A stretch of DNA of 64,000 nucleotides from Methanocella_A sp964548585 (GTDB lineage: Archaea; Halobacteriota; Methanocellia; Methanocellales; Methanocellaceae). The number at the start of each line of letters is the position of its first letter. The first letter of the stretch is position 1. The notes under the pieces are model-generated. The model had not been told where the DNA came from, made no database searches, and saw only the letters and a program-made list of their open reading frames with translations. The stretch is from the NCBI GenBank assembly GCA_964548585.1, contig CAZJRS010000004.1, positions 9,559 through 73,558 of the forward strand. The letters run 5' to 3'. Below, in pieces: positions 41,138 to 50,619 of the stretch. A program made the translations under genes and the position numbers.

Positions 41138-42120
41138 TCAATTTTTCCCGTGTGCTGCTACGACTGTTTTTTCGGGATCTGTATGGGTATTCAGGTATTC
41201 TGCAACCTTATCCATCCCCTCTCCCTATCCGATCACAAATATTTGATCCGCATAGGATGGACCCCCGAGTGCGACCGGATTGAAGTATGCCATATAATAT
41301 GGAGGTACATGCACCAGTAACATAACTTATACCAGCAAAATAGCAACGACCGAGACTGATGTTACTGCCCATGGATGTTCTTAAATCCGAAATATTTCAC
41401 CGCGTAAGGTGATACCAGCTCGATCAGCCGACAGACTCCCAGGGCCGCGAGTATGCCATTCACCGGAAAGATCGGGGGCAGGTACCTGTCACCCTTTTCA
41501 GCCCGATTGTCATCTGAGTCACGAAAACGATGACAAACAGCATGAGGAACGACACGTTTTTATTCTTTTCCGTAAACCGTTTATTACAGATATCGATGAC
41601 GCAAAACTGGGCAAATAAGGCCGAGAATACCAGCGTTATCGGTGTTAACCTCACAGGGAGGGTGACCGGGTAGAATACAAGTAAGAATGGTGCGGCGATG
41701 ACCATAAAAGTGGTCAACATACCATCGAGTTGGACAACCCGGATATGCGCGATGTAAAACGGATATAGCGCGATCAGTTGCGAACCGAGGAGTCTACCAT
41801 ACTTCCGAACAGACGGCATAGCAGCAGCAGATCAGCATGATCCCTGCGGCTGCGACCCAGGCTATCGGAAACGCCGCCGCGAACAGCTTCGTACCGAAAT
41901 CTGCCCCCGGCTGGTAGAACAACGACAGCGAAAGGCCAGAAAGCTACATTGTGACGACGTCCGGGGTTGCTATCGAAAATGTAACAGACAAGGTTTCACT
42001 GAAGTCAGCCGATCGGTTGAATTTCTCACTATGTTTCCTCAATAGCTCACGATCTCATATGCAACGACCTTATACGGTTCGTCTATCTCATATATACCTC
42101 AACTGATCGGTCGTCACGTT
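41138..42120 (-). pseudogene. Decayed GT39/PMT-like mannosyltransferase gene
   Basis: Minus-strand fragments of one protein appear in order but in different frames. IDEPYKVVAYEI comes first, then ELLRKHSEKFNRSADFSETL, LSGLSLSLFYQPGADFGTK, IAHIRVVQLDGMLTTF, KGDRYLPPIFPVNGILAAL, PPYYMAYFNPVALGGPSY and GEGMDKVAEYLNTHTDPEK. An in-frame TAG follows TPDVVTM at 41946-41944. Another TAG replaces the expected Trp before GEGMDK. At least three frameshifts are needed (near 42050, 41820 and 41490). The order and motifs (DE in the first loop, RYLPPIFP, YFNPxxLGG, WGEG) are those of dolichyl-phosphate-sugar protein or glycan transferases. The decay is too extensive for sequencing error. Confidence 0.75.
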
Positions 42121-42181
42121 ATTATCCAGTAAGAACGCGAGGTCTGGTCTGGCGCTCCTGCTTCGTTCATCTACGATCTAT

Positions 42182-42892
42182 CTATCGAAATTTTTTTACT
42201 CCCGACATGTAGATCATGATGGATGCTTTTGCCAGCACTGGGATGTGTACAAGTATATCGTCTACCCCATCGTAGAACTCCGACCAGGCTTCGGGCAGGG
42301 GGGGCGTATAGAGCAAATGACCGATTATGGTGGAGCTCATGCAAGCGGTTTTCGACCACTTTTCAAAGTTCCTTTCAGTCATCTTCAGTATACCGCTCTC
42401 ATGCCTATTCGTTATCGCCGGTAATAGATTGGTGGGGAACAGCCAGTTCGGTTCCATGATCGCTAGTCTACCTCCCTTTCTCAGAACTCGCATTGCCTCG
42501 CTCAGTCCTCGGCAGGGATCCGAAAAATGGTGCAGTGTTCCAGATATGACAGCAAGATCGAACGAATCGTTCTTAAAAGGCAGCCTGTGTCCGTCTCCCA
42601 TGATCAGGGAGACATCTTCCTCCCACAGTTTTTTTCGGGCCTCTCTGAGCATACCCAGCGAGATATCTACGCCTGTATATGATATCGCAGGGTATCTATT
42701 GATCAGGTACTCCGCGTGAATCCCTGTCCCGGTTCCCAACTCCAGGATTTTTACCGAGGCTGGCTGGTTACCTATATCCAGTAGCTCGCAGATTTTTTCG
42801 ATCTTTCTTTGATGATTCCGATTACTCCTGCTGAACAACACGCCTTTATCGAATCTGGCCGCCTTGTTATCATAGTATTTTTTCTGGATCAT
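42182..42892 (-). CDS. SAM-dependent methyltransferase (Methyltransf_11/25 type)
   Basis: The product has about 236 residues from ATG 42892, 4 bases after the stop of the upstream glycosyltransferase. A start at 43003 would overlap that gene by over 100 bases and is not supported. Motif I VKILELGTGTGIHAEYL, the acidic loop TGVDISLGMLREAR, motif MGDGHRLPFKNDSFDLAVI and LRKGGRLAIMEPN are complete. The C-terminal 70 residues include a hydrophobic stretch. It probably methylates a lipid carrier, quinone-like or sugar substrate. Within the locus a glycan role is the simplest guess. Confidence 0.8.
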   Translation of the reverse strand: MIQKKYYDNKAARFDKGVLFSRSNRNHQRKIEKICELLDIGNQPASVKILELGTGTGIHAEYLINRYPAISYTGVDISLGMLREARKKLWEEDVSLIMGDGHRLPFKNDSFDLAVISGTLHHFSDPCRGLSEAMRVLRKGGRLAIMEPNWLFPTNLLPAITNRHESGILKMTERNFEKWSKTACMSSTIIGHLLYTPPLPEAWSEFYDGVDDILVHIPVLAKASIMIYMSGVKKFR

Positions 42893-42896
42893 CCGC

Positions 42897-44036
42897 TCAC
42901 CAGTCCAATAATACTGATTCGTATCTTGACGTGATTTTTTCGATGTACAACTTTTTGACGTCTTCCCGGTTTCTGGCCCCCATATTCCGCCGCAGATTTT
43001 CATCTTCTACCATCGCGGCCAATTTTTCCGCGGTTTTATCAATAGCACCCACTTGGACAAACAGAACGTTTTTACCTTCCTCTAAAAAATCCGTTTGCCC
43101 CCCGCTGTCCGTGGCGACGATCGGCAAACCGGAGTACATTGCCTCCATCAGGCAGATACCGAAACCTTCGTGTAGCGAACTCAAGAGGTAGATATCGGCA
43201 TTTTCGAGGTACTGGTACTTCTTTTCCTCAGACTGGTAGCCCAGGAAGGAAGCCCTTTCTTCGAGGTGTAGTTCCCTTGCTAAAGTCTTTAAGTGAGATT
43301 CCTCCGGCCCATCGCCGATAATGATGTACCTTAGGTTTTGGAGATCAAGCTGCGCAATCGCCCTTAGAGCATCAGCATAGCCTTTTCTTTTGACTAAGCG
43401 GCCGACCGATACGATCACGGTTTCGCTCTCTGTCATGCCCAGATCCCTTCTCGACTTGGGCTCTACATCCGGAATAACGAAACCGACGGGGATAATCTCA
43501 ACGGGCTTACCTGGCCGATAGTATTTTTCAGCGCACATCTTTATGTTTTCAGATTCTGCAACAATCCTGTCCGAGTGGCGAAACAGCGCTGAGATGAGCG
43601 TTCGCAGAATCCAGTATCTATGGGGGGACGTCTTTTTGCTCGGATCGTAGATATCGCCACCGTAAATCGAGACAACGCCCGGTACCTTAAGCGCTTTTGC
43701 AAGTAGAACTCCGCTCAGTCCCGAAGGGATCACAAAATGCGAGTGTATCACATCATACTGGTTTTGCCGGCCAAGCTGTAGCCCTTTTACCAGGCTAGAT
43801 GGGAAGAATGCTACCATTGAAAGAAGTGAGGCTGTGCTCAGGTCCTTTCTTCCTAAAGCGGGCACTCGGAAGATGTTGATACCATCGATCTTCTCGGTCG
43901 TCGGCAGGTCTCCGAACGCTGTCGTTACGTAGTCGACCTCATGCTTTTTCGCAAGCTCCCGGGCAAGGTTATGACAAGCCACACCGCCGCCGCCGCCGAG
44001 TGGCGGACACTCGTAGTTAATAATCAGTATCCTCAT
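42897..44036 (-). CDS. Glycosyltransferase family 4
   Basis: The 379-residue product begins with MRILIINYECPPLGGGGGVA, a glycine-rich acceptor loop typical of archaeal and bacterial GT4. IHSHFVIPSGLSGVLLA and SIYGGDIYDP follow in the N-terminal domain. In the donor domain VIVSVGRLVKRKGYADALRAI and EGFGICLMEAMYSGLPIVATDSG are canonical. It is cytoplasmic. It is flanked by a GT2 gene (15 bases upstream) and a methyltransferase gene (4 bases downstream), forming a three-gene unit on the minus strand. Confidence 0.87.
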   Translation of the reverse strand: MRILIINYECPPLGGGGGVACHNLARELAKKHEVDYVTTAFGDLPTTEKIDGINIFRVPALGRKDLSTASLLSMVAFFPSSLVKGLQLGRQNQYDVIHSHFVIPSGLSGVLLAKALKVPGVVSIYGGDIYDPSKKTSPHRYWILRTLISALFRHSDRIVAESENIKMCAEKYYRPGKPVEIIPVGFVIPDVEPKSRRDLGMTESETVIVSVGRLVKRKGYADALRAIAQLDLQNLRYIIIGDGPEESHLKTLARELHLEERASFLGYQSEEKKYQYLENADIYLLSSLHEGFGICLMEAMYSGLPIVATDSGGQTDFLEEGKNVLFVQVGAIDKTAEKLAAMVEDENLRRNMGARNREDVKKLYIEKITSRYESVLLDW

Positions 44037-44050
44037 ACCTATCTCAAAAC

Positions 44051-45016
44051 TTATCTGATAATACCTTTACCTATTAGCCTGTCGATCCTGTAATTTTTAA
44101 AGTTCCCTTGCCTGTAATACGTTTTCAATACGATGTCCGCCATGATCCCGAAAGCGAGAAACTGAAGTCCCACAATCACCGACATGATAGCGAGGATAAA
44201 AAGCGGCCGATCTGAGAGGGACCTGTTTAGTAGTAGCCTCTCCCCGACCAGGAAAACTGACAGGAGAAAACCTGCCGAGCCAATCAGGATACCTATCGTG
44301 CCGAAGATATGCATCGGTCTTGCAGAAAAGCGGCTCCAGAAGGTGATCACTATCAGGTCGGCAAATCCCTTGAAGAGCCTCCTCCAGTTGTACTTAGAAA
44401 CCCCGTGTCTGCGCTCCCTGTGATTTACCTTCGTTTCTCCCACCCTGAAACCGTTGTAGTGCAAAATCGCCGGTATATACCTGTGCATCTCTCCGTACAG
44501 CTCAAAGTCTTCCACACACTCTTTCTTATAAATCCGCAGAGTGCAGCCTGAATCGTGTATGCGTTCCTTCACAAGGAGCTTCCGTAAAGTGTTGGATATG
44601 CCTGAGAAGATCTTTTTCGCGAATCGGTCTCTCCTGTTTGCCCGCCAGCCGCAGACGACGTCATAGTCCTCCTCTGACAACGTTTTTAGCAAACGGGGAA
44701 GATCGGTGGGATCGTTCTGAAGATCGGCATCCATGGTGACGATATACTCACCCTTCGCATGGTCAAATCCTGCTTTCAGAGCAGCGCTCTGGCCAAAGTT
44801 GCGCCGGAACTTAATGACCCTGACGCAGTCGTCAGCTTTCGACACGTCTGCCAGTTTGGAAAATGAGCCGTCAGTAGAGCCATCATCTACGAAAATGATT
44901 TCGTAAGGTAACCCCGTGGATATAAGCACAGCTTTCAACTCCTTATAAAGCTCATTGATATTGTCTTTTTCATTATACAGTGGTATGACAATGGAAATCG
45001 ATCCCGTATCTTGCAT
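44051..45016 (-). CDS. Family 2 glycosyltransferase, polyprenyl-phosphate sugar synthase type
   Basis: The 321-residue product has the GT-A domain SIVIPLYNEKDNINELY, the DXD-type element VTMDADLQNDPTDL, and GCTLRIYKKECVEDFELYGEMHRYIP with the family's conserved Arg and acidic residues. Two membrane helices lie at about 230-255 and 265-295. This is the ArnC/GtrB layout, which attaches a sugar to polyprenyl phosphate. It starts the three-gene minus-strand unit and is divergent from the YbhN-type gene. It may supply lipid-linked sugar to the GT-C-like membrane proteins nearby, which is inference. Confidence 0.87.
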   Translation of the reverse strand: MQDTGSISIVIPLYNEKDNINELYKELKAVLISTGLPYEIIFVDDGSTDGSFSKLADVSKADDCVRVIKFRRNFGQSAALKAGFDHAKGEYIVTMDADLQNDPTDLPRLLKTLSEEDYDVVCGWRANRRDRFAKKIFSGISNTLRKLLVKERIHDSGCTLRIYKKECVEDFELYGEMHRYIPAILHYNGFRVGETKVNHRERRHGVSKYNWRRLFKGFADLIVITFWSRFSARPMHIFGTIGILIGSAGFLLSVFLVGERLLLNRSLSDRPLFILAIMSVIVGLQFLAFGIMADIVLKTYYRQGNFKNYRIDRLIGKGIIR

Positions 45017-45095
45017 CTGCGTATCCCCGGATTGTTTTACGTTTATGGGTTAATATAGTAAAAACTAATCGCTCCTGTACAGGCACGAAAATAAG

Positions 45096-45104
45096 CATTT
45101 ATAG
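45096..45104 (+). promoter_or_regulatory. TATA-like box of the 45130 gene
   Basis: catttatag lies about 30 bases before ATG 45130, which predicts a leaderless or nearly leaderless transcript. Confidence 0.45.
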
Positions 45105-45129
45105 CAGGAAGGAATATGCACTGGATAGC

Positions 45130-46110
45130 ATGGACAAAGGGAAACTAGTGAAAATATCGATCATCTTGATTACTTTGATCATCGCCTATTTTTTGCTTTC
45201 CCAGATATCGATTACACAGATCGTAAACTCGCTGATGTCCGTGAGTGCTCCCGTTCTGATAGTCAGCTTTGCGCTTTACTCCCTTATGAATGGATTCCGG
45301 GCGCTTCGATACTCCCTTATGGTGGGCAAGCCCGGGGGCAAGGCAATGATGAAGATGTTCGGCATAGTCTGCACTCATAATATGGCCAACAATGTCCTCC
45401 CTTTTCGCACAGGTGAGCTGACTTTCGTCTACCTTGCGCGGGTTCGCCTGAACGTGGCTGCCAGTGTCGGAGCGGTGACCGTTCTGATGTCCCGCATCTA
45501 CGACATCTTTGTCATCTGCTTGTTGGTAATAGCCATCGCCATAGCCTTCCCAGGCAACTACGGTATGATCAACGGGACAACATCTTACCTGGCCATCAGT
45601 GCGCTCGTCATGTTTCTGGCCATAGCGCTGTTCGTCGTCTACCCGAAGCTGCTCATCGCACTCCTCGATCTCGGCTATCGCACTATCCCGAGCAGATACC
45701 TTCTTTACTTGCGCTGTAAGATGGCGGAAATCGCCGAGTTTTACGCTACCGTGAATTTTTTGAGGAGCATCCCTCTTACCTTGATACTCTCAATCATCGT
45801 TTGGCTGCTGAGCATGATGACAATTTACGTGCTGGCCGTCAGTATGGGGTTTACAATCAGCCCGTGGGCGATTCTGATCGGTATCCTGATCGTAGTCATA
45901 GCCTCTTCGATCCCTGTCCAGGGCATCGCCAATCTCGGATCTTTTGAGCTGATCTGGTCATTTGTGTTCATAGCTTTGAACGTAAGTAAAGAAACGGCCA
46001 TATCTTCAGGGTTTGCCATTCACTTGATCATCCTGACCTTTGCTGCTCTGCTCTGGTTAGCCACGAGCGTGTTCGGCAGGGCCGGGATACTGACAGATCC
46101 AGCCCACTAA
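45130..46110 (+). CDS. YbhN/UPF0104-type membrane protein (lysylphosphatidylglycerol-synthase-like TM region)
   Basis: The 326-residue product has seven or eight membrane segments. Family motifs include NGFRALRYSLM near residue 60, HNMANNVLPFRTGELTFVYLAR (about 84-105) and VQGIANLGSFELIW (about 263-276). Members of this family are found in glycolipid and polysaccharide loci and are suspected to move lipid-linked material, but no firm activity is known for archaeal ones. The gene has its own promoter and points into the convergent sugar-epimerase block, with a 4-base gap between stops. Confidence 0.8.
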   Translation: MDKGKLVKISIILITLIIAYFLLSQISITQIVNSLMSVSAPVLIVSFALYSLMNGFRALRYSLMVGKPGGKAMMKMFGIVCTHNMANNVLPFRTGELTFVYLARVRLNVAASVGAVTVLMSRIYDIFVICLLVIAIAIAFPGNYGMINGTTSYLAISALVMFLAIALFVVYPKLLIALLDLGYRTIPSRYLLYLRCKMAEIAEFYATVNFLRSIPLTLILSIIVWLLSMMTIYVLAVSMGFTISPWAILIGILIVVIASSIPVQGIANLGSFELIWSFVFIALNVSKETAISSGFAIHLIILTFAALLWLATSVFGRAGILTDPAH

Positions 46111-46114
46111 CCGA

Positions 46115-47053
46115 TTACAGGGCCTTTAACGTGTACTCGACATACTTTTTCAAGCCCTCTCGAAGCTTTACTTCGGGCTGGTAGCCAAGTTCTTTTCTCG
46201 CCTTGGAGACATCGGCCTTGGTGTGCTCCATGTCCCCCACAATGTTATCGTGGTTCACTATCGACGATTTGCTGCCCGTAAGGCTGATGATCCGTTCGGC
46301 CAGCGCCCTGATCGTGGTATCTTCCCCGCCCCCTATGTTATAAACGCCATGACCATGGTCCATCGCAAGGAGGTTGGCATTTACCACATTATCGATGTAA
46401 GTAAAATCCCTTGTTTTATTGCCGTCTCCGAAAATGTCGAGGTCTTTACCGGCGAGGGCGCAGTAAGTGAAGATCGAGATGGCGAGATCGGGCCTCATGT
46501 GGGGGCCGAAGACCGTAAAATACCTCAGCGATACTGTATCAAGCCCATAGATCGATCGGTAGACCTCACAATATTGTTCAAAGCAGAGCTTGGAAACCCC
46601 ATACGGAGAGATCGGCATTGGCGGGAGATCTTCCCGTTGGGGTAATCCTGTAGTTAAACCGTAGACCGACGATGACGAGGCGTTTATAAATTTTATTACG
46701 CTGTGGTTTCGTGCAGCATCCAGCATCTTCAGTCCCCCGGTTACATTTACCTCGTTTGTCTTCTGAGGGTTCCTGATCGATGCCCCTACACCTGCCTGCG
46801 CCGCGTTGTGAAAGACGTAGTCCACACCCTCCATCGCCCTTTCGACCAGCTCATTTTCGAGAATGCTACCCCGGATCAGGCTGAACTTTTCGTAGGGTAT
46901 CAGCAGCGCTATGTTCCGCTCTTTTAAGTCTTGGCTGTAATATGGATCAAAGTTATCGATACAGACGACCTCATGCCCTCTCTTTAGCAGTTCTTTAGCT
47001 AGGTGAGACCCGATAAAGCCCGCTCCGCCTGTAACTAGACACCTGTATATCAC
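46115..47053 (-). CDS. NAD-dependent nucleotide-sugar epimerase (GalE/UDP-glucuronate-epimerase-like)
   Basis: The 312-residue product starts at GTG 47053, 6 bases after the upstream gene. The extended SDR features are TGGAGFIGSHLAKELL, DNFDPYYSQDLKERN (as in UDP-glucuronate 4-epimerases), NASSSSVYG with the catalytic Ser, and YGVSKLCFEQY with Tyr and Lys. It most likely epimerises a UDP-hexose or UDP-uronic acid at C4. The exact substrate is not certain. It is the last gene of a three-gene minus-strand unit with the GDP-sugar enzymes. Confidence 0.82.
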   Translation of the reverse strand: MIYRCLVTGGAGFIGSHLAKELLKRGHEVVCIDNFDPYYSQDLKERNIALLIPYEKFSLIRGSILENELVERAMEGVDYVFHNAAQAGVGASIRNPQKTNEVNVTGGLKMLDAARNHSVIKFINASSSSVYGLTTGLPQREDLPPMPISPYGVSKLCFEQYCEVYRSIYGLDTVSLRYFTVFGPHMRPDLAISIFTYCALAGKDLDIFGDGNKTRDFTYIDNVVNANLLAMDHGHGVYNIGGGEDTTIRALAERIISLTGSKSSIVNHDNIVGDMEHTKADVSKARKELGYQPEVKLREGLKKYVEYTLKAL

Positions 47054-47059
47054 AAAACC

Positions 47060-47968
47060 TCAAACTAGATACGATGCTATCGATTGCTTGATCCCTCTCT
47101 CGATGCCCGTTAATGCTATAGGCCCGAGGCTCTCCAGCTTAGTTACATCTGCGCGCATGCGCGGTATCTCTACGTTACCGGCCCTTTTCCGATCTTCAGC
47201 ACTCAGGATATTGATAGCCGGGTCAATGGCATCCCTGATCAGTATAACCATATCGGCGATCCGGGTTTCCTTCCCCGATCCTACGTTAAACACGCCTCGG
47301 CCCTTCTCTCCTACTAATAGAAACACTTTCACGGCATCTTCCACGTACATGAAATCTCTGGTCGGGTCAGTGTTGCCCACTTTGATGATCCTGTTTTTAA
47401 GCGCCTGCTCAATTACTCCCGGAATCAAAAAACTGGGATCCTGCCCCGGCCCGAACATGTTAAACGGCCTTAAAATAGCATACTCCATCCCATAGCTATT
47501 CCCATACGCCTGCACAATGTTCTCTGCCGCAATCTTACTAGCTGCATACGCCTCTCTCGGCACAACCGGGTGCTTCTCATCAATCGGCAAATACTGTGGC
47601 ACACCATACACATGCGCGCTGCTCACATAAACAAACTTTTTCACACCGGCCTTCCGTGCCTCTTCCAGCACATTTGCGGTGCCCATGGTATTCGTCTCGA
47701 TCGTCCTCAGCGGGTTCTTGATCGAAGCATCCACATTAGAGATCGCCGCCAGGTGATAAACCATATCTACGTCTTTACAGAGCCCTTCCAGTGATGCTGG
47801 CCTGGTGATATCCCCAGCTTTCCATCTCAGACCTTCTTGTTGCGCCCCATCTCCATCGGTCGAAAGCCCTATGACCTCTGCACCCTCCTTTATTAACGCG
47901 TCGACTAGGTATCGGCCTACGAAACCCTTGGCACCAGTGACAAGGACCTTTTTACCCGTCCAGAACAT
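47060..47968 (-). CDS. SDR reductase, candidate GDP-6-deoxy-4-ketohexose reductase (Rmd-like)
   Basis: The 302-residue product has TGAKGFVGRYLVDALI, YVSSAHVYG and YAASKIAAENIVQAYG, so the NAD(P) loop and the Ser-Tyr-Lys triad are complete. It follows gmd by 9 bases. Rmd enzymes reduce GDP-4-keto-6-deoxymannose to GDP-D-rhamnose. The tight pairing with gmd makes this or a similar 6-deoxyhexose product the best guess. A fucose-type synthase is less likely, because the epimerase active-site Cys/His of that family was not evident. The enzyme could also act as a C4 epimerase. Confidence 0.75.
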   Translation of the reverse strand: MFWTGKKVLVTGAKGFVGRYLVDALIKEGAEVIGLSTDGDGAQQEGLRWKAGDITRPASLEGLCKDVDMVYHLAAISNVDASIKNPLRTIETNTMGTANVLEEARKAGVKKFVYVSSAHVYGVPQYLPIDEKHPVVPREAYAASKIAAENIVQAYGNSYGMEYAILRPFNMFGPGQDPSFLIPGVIEQALKNRIIKVGNTDPTRDFMYVEDAVKVFLLVGEKGRGVFNVGSGKETRIADMVILIRDAIDPAINILSAEDRKRAGNVEIPRMRADVTKLESLGPIALTGIERGIKQSIASYLV

Positions 47969-47977
47969 CTGCGCTCC

Positions 47978-48985
47978 TTATTCTGATTTGCTCCGGGGTG
48001 TCTTGCCCTTACTCTTCAAATCCCGTGCAACGAGCTCGATGTCGCTCTCTACCATCATCTTAACCAGCTGCGGGAACGTAACCTTCGGCTTCCATCCCAG
48101 AACCTTCTGCGCCTTCGAAGCGTCCCCCAGCAACAGATCCACTTCCGCCGGTCTCACGAACTTCGGGTCAATCTTAACATACTTTTCCCAGTCCAGGTCC
48201 GCCGCTCCGAATGCCAGTTCGCAAAACTCCTTAACCGAGTGAGTCTCTCCCGTACCGACCACAAAATCATCCGGCTTCTCCTGCTGAAGCATGAGCCACA
48301 TTGCCTCTACATAGTCTCCTGCGAAGCCCCAGTCACGTTTTGAGTCCAGATTGCCCAGCCGAAGCTCGTCCTGTAACCCATGATAGATTCGGGCCACACC
48401 ATCCGATATCTTCCTGGTGACAAACTCGATGCCTCTCCGGGGTGACTCATGGTTGAACAGGATTCCGCTACACGCATACATGCCGAAGCTTTCCCGATAA
48501 TTGACAGTGATCCAGTGGCCATATAACTTCGCAACCGCATAGGGGCTCCGCGGGTAGAACGGTGTCTTTTCGTTCTGCGGTGTAGTCTGTACTTTTCCGA
48601 ACATCTCGCTCGAAGATGCCTGGTAAAACTTCGCGTTACTCCCTGTAGCCCTGATCGCCTCTAAAAGCCTCGTCACGCCGATTGCCGTAGTCTCCCCTGT
48701 GAAGATCGGCTGGCTCCACGATGAGCCCACAAATGACTGCGCTGCAAGGTTATATATCTCGTCCGGCTGACTCTGCCTGATTACCGATAAGAGCGAGCTC
48801 TCGTCGGTCAGATCGCCCGGAATCAGGTGAATTTTATCCATTATTTGCTCGATCCTGGTCGTGCTGACCGAGCTTGTCCTGCGAGTAAGGCCGTATACCT
48901 CATAACCCTTTTTTAGTAATAATTCGGCCAGGTATGAGCCATCCTGACCTGTGATACCAGTGATAAGCGCGCTCTTCTTAACCAT
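47978..48985 (-). CDS. gmd: GDP-mannose 4,6-dehydratase
   Basis: The product has 335 residues from ATG 48985 (MVKKSALITGITGQDGSYLA). The open frame upstream to 49117 lacks conserved sequence. TGITGQDGSYLAELLL, the basic TRRTSS segment, YQASSSEMFG, YAVAKLYGHW and ILFNHESPRRG are signatures of Gmd. It makes GDP-4-keto-6-deoxy-D-mannose from GDP-mannose. At its 3-prime side lies the probable reductase. It is divergent from the rhamnose operon, with both promoters in the AT-rich spacer 48986-49172. Confidence 0.93.
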   Translation of the reverse strand: MVKKSALITGITGQDGSYLAELLLKKGYEVYGLTRRTSSVSTTRIEQIMDKIHLIPGDLTDESSLLSVIRQSQPDEIYNLAAQSFVGSSWSQPIFTGETTAIGVTRLLEAIRATGSNAKFYQASSSEMFGKVQTTPQNEKTPFYPRSPYAVAKLYGHWITVNYRESFGMYACSGILFNHESPRRGIEFVTRKISDGVARIYHGLQDELRLGNLDSKRDWGFAGDYVEAMWLMLQQEKPDDFVVGTGETHSVKEFCELAFGAADLDWEKYVKIDPKFVRPAEVDLLLGDASKAQKVLGWKPKVTFPQLVKMMVESDIELVARDLKSKGKTPRSKSE

Positions 48986-49172
48986 AATGATCTCTCGATG
49001 ATGGATATGCTGAGTTAATCTGTAAAAGTCGTCACTCAAAATAAGCTTGTCGATACATCCCAGGACCAAAAACAGCCTATCGAGTCGTTTCCTGTTCAAA
49101 TTACTGTCGCGGCGCAAATAATATTAAATAATACCATCACGTTTAATCACTTGATATCAGGTTGTTACTCTT

Positions 49173-49646
49173 ATGGCTGACATCGATGGCGTTGTGCTTA
49201 AAAAGCTCCGGTTGATCCCGGATGAGAGGGGATGGCTCATGGAGATTTTACGTTGTGATGACCCCCTCTTCAAGCAGTTCGGCCAGGTCTATGTGACAAC
49301 GGCTTACCCCGGAGTTGTGAAAGGCTGGCATTATCACAAAAAACAGACTGACAATTTTACTTGCATCAACGGAATGATGAAGGTCGCCCTGTATGATGGG
49401 AGAAATGGTTCACCGACAAAAGGCAACCTGATGGAGCTCTTCATCGGGGATAAGAACCCTATGCTCATTTCTGTCCCACCGGGGGTCTATCACGGTTTCA
49501 AAGGAATCGGCACTGAAACCGCTTTCTTCCTGAGCGTGCCTACGTTACCATATAATTATGCAGAGCCTGATGAATACCGTTTAGCACCGGATACCACGGA
49601 GATTCCATACGACTGGGGCCTACAACCAGGCTTAAAGCACGGTTAA
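49173..49646 (+). CDS. rmlC: RmlC-like dTDP-4-dehydrorhamnose 3,5-epimerase-family protein
   Basis: The 157-residue cupin protein is a little shorter than bacterial RmlC (about 180). The opening DERGWLMEIL, the catalytic His in VKGWHYHKKQTDNF, SVPPGVYHGFKGIG and the late Tyr in LPYNYAEPDEYRL correspond to RmlC landmarks. It is diverged, so a related 3- or 5-epimerase specificity is possible. It leads a four-gene run in which rmlB, rmlD and rmlA follow with 13-base, overlapping and overlapping junctions. This makes the rhamnose role likely. Confidence 0.85.
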   Translation: MADIDGVVLKKLRLIPDERGWLMEILRCDDPLFKQFGQVYVTTAYPGVVKGWHYHKKQTDNFTCINGMMKVALYDGRNGSPTKGNLMELFIGDKNPMLISVPPGVYHGFKGIGTETAFFLSVPTLPYNYAEPDEYRLAPDTTEIPYDWGLQPGLKHG

Positions 49647-49659
49647 TTGAGGTAATCAG

Positions 49660-50619
49660 ATGAAAAATATTCTTGTTACAGGCGGCTGCGGTTTCATCGG
49701 CAGCAATTTCATCCGGCACATGCTGGGAACACACCCGGAAATCAACATCCTGAACCTCGATGTGCTCACTTATGCAGGCAACCCCGATAACCTCCGTGAC
49801 CTGGAAGATCACCCCGGATACGGGTTCGTCAAGGGTGACATTTGTGACGCATCGGTGGTCAACAGCATTATGAAAAACGTCGACACTGTTGTTCATTTTG
49901 CCGCAGAGAGCCACGTTGATCGATCCATCTCCGACGGTGGTGCCTTTGTTACCACTAATGTGCTCGGCACGCACACGCTTCTGAAGTCTGCGCTGGAGCA
50001 TAAGATCAAGCGGTTCATCCATGTATCCACCGATGAGGTGTACGGGAGTATCATGGAAGGCTCGTTCAGAGAAACGGATATCCTCGAACCTTCCAGTCCC
50101 TACTCGGCGAGCAAAGCCGGCTCGGATCTCATCGCACTGGCCTATCAGAACACCTACCAGCTGCCGGTGATCGTCACCCGGTGCACGAATAATTACGGGC
50201 CGTACCAGTTCCCGGAGAAGCTTATTCCGCTATTCGTCACCAACCTGATGCAAGGAAAGCGTGTCCCTGTTTACGGTTCAGGAAAGAACATCCGTGACTG
50301 GCTATACGTGCAAGACCACTGCAGCGCCATTGACTTCATTCTGCACAATGGCACCGATGGCGAGATCTACAATATCGGTGGTGGCGAGGAAAAAACCAAC
50401 CTGGAGATCACTAATCTGATCCTGAAGCTGCTCGATAAGGACGAGAGCATGATCGAGTACGTCAAGGATCGGCCCGGCCACGATTTCCGCTACTCGCTGG
50501 ATATCTCAAAACTAAAACAGCTGGGCTGGTCACCCTCCTATAAATTCGAGGATGCGCTCGAGGCGACTGTTAACTGGTATGTGGAAAACCGCTGGTGGTG
50601 GGAAAAATTAAAACACTGA
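49660..50619 (+). CDS. rmlB: dTDP-glucose 4,6-dehydratase
   Basis: The 319-residue product has TGGCGFIGSNFIRHML, VHFAAESHVDRSI, HVSTDEVYGS and YSASKAGSDLIALAY, the full set of RmlB motifs including the Asp-Glu pair in STDEVYG that distinguishes dehydratases from epimerases. It forms dTDP-4-keto-6-deoxyglucose. The downstream rmlD begins inside its last 25 bases. Confidence 0.95.
   Translation: MKNILVTGGCGFIGSNFIRHMLGTHPEINILNLDVLTYAGNPDNLRDLEDHPGYGFVKGDICDASVVNSIMKNVDTVVHFAAESHVDRSISDGGAFVTTNVLGTHTLLKSALEHKIKRFIHVSTDEVYGSIMEGSFRETDILEPSSPYSASKAGSDLIALAYQNTYQLPVIVTRCTNNYGPYQFPEKLIPLFVTNLMQGKRVPVYGSGKNIRDWLYVQDHCSAIDFILHNGTDGEIYNIGGGEEKTNLEITNLILKLLDKDESMIEYVKDRPGHDFRYSLDISKLKQLGWSPSYKFEDALEATVNWYVENRWWWEKLKH

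Noticed and set aside
42182..43003. Longer start for the methyltransferase at 43003
   Set aside because: It would overlap the upstream glycosyltransferase by over 100 bases, while ATG 42892 follows that stop by 4 bases.
47978..49117. Longer start for gmd at 49117
   Set aside because: The extra 44 residues are unlike the family. The Rossmann motif begins right after ATG 48985.
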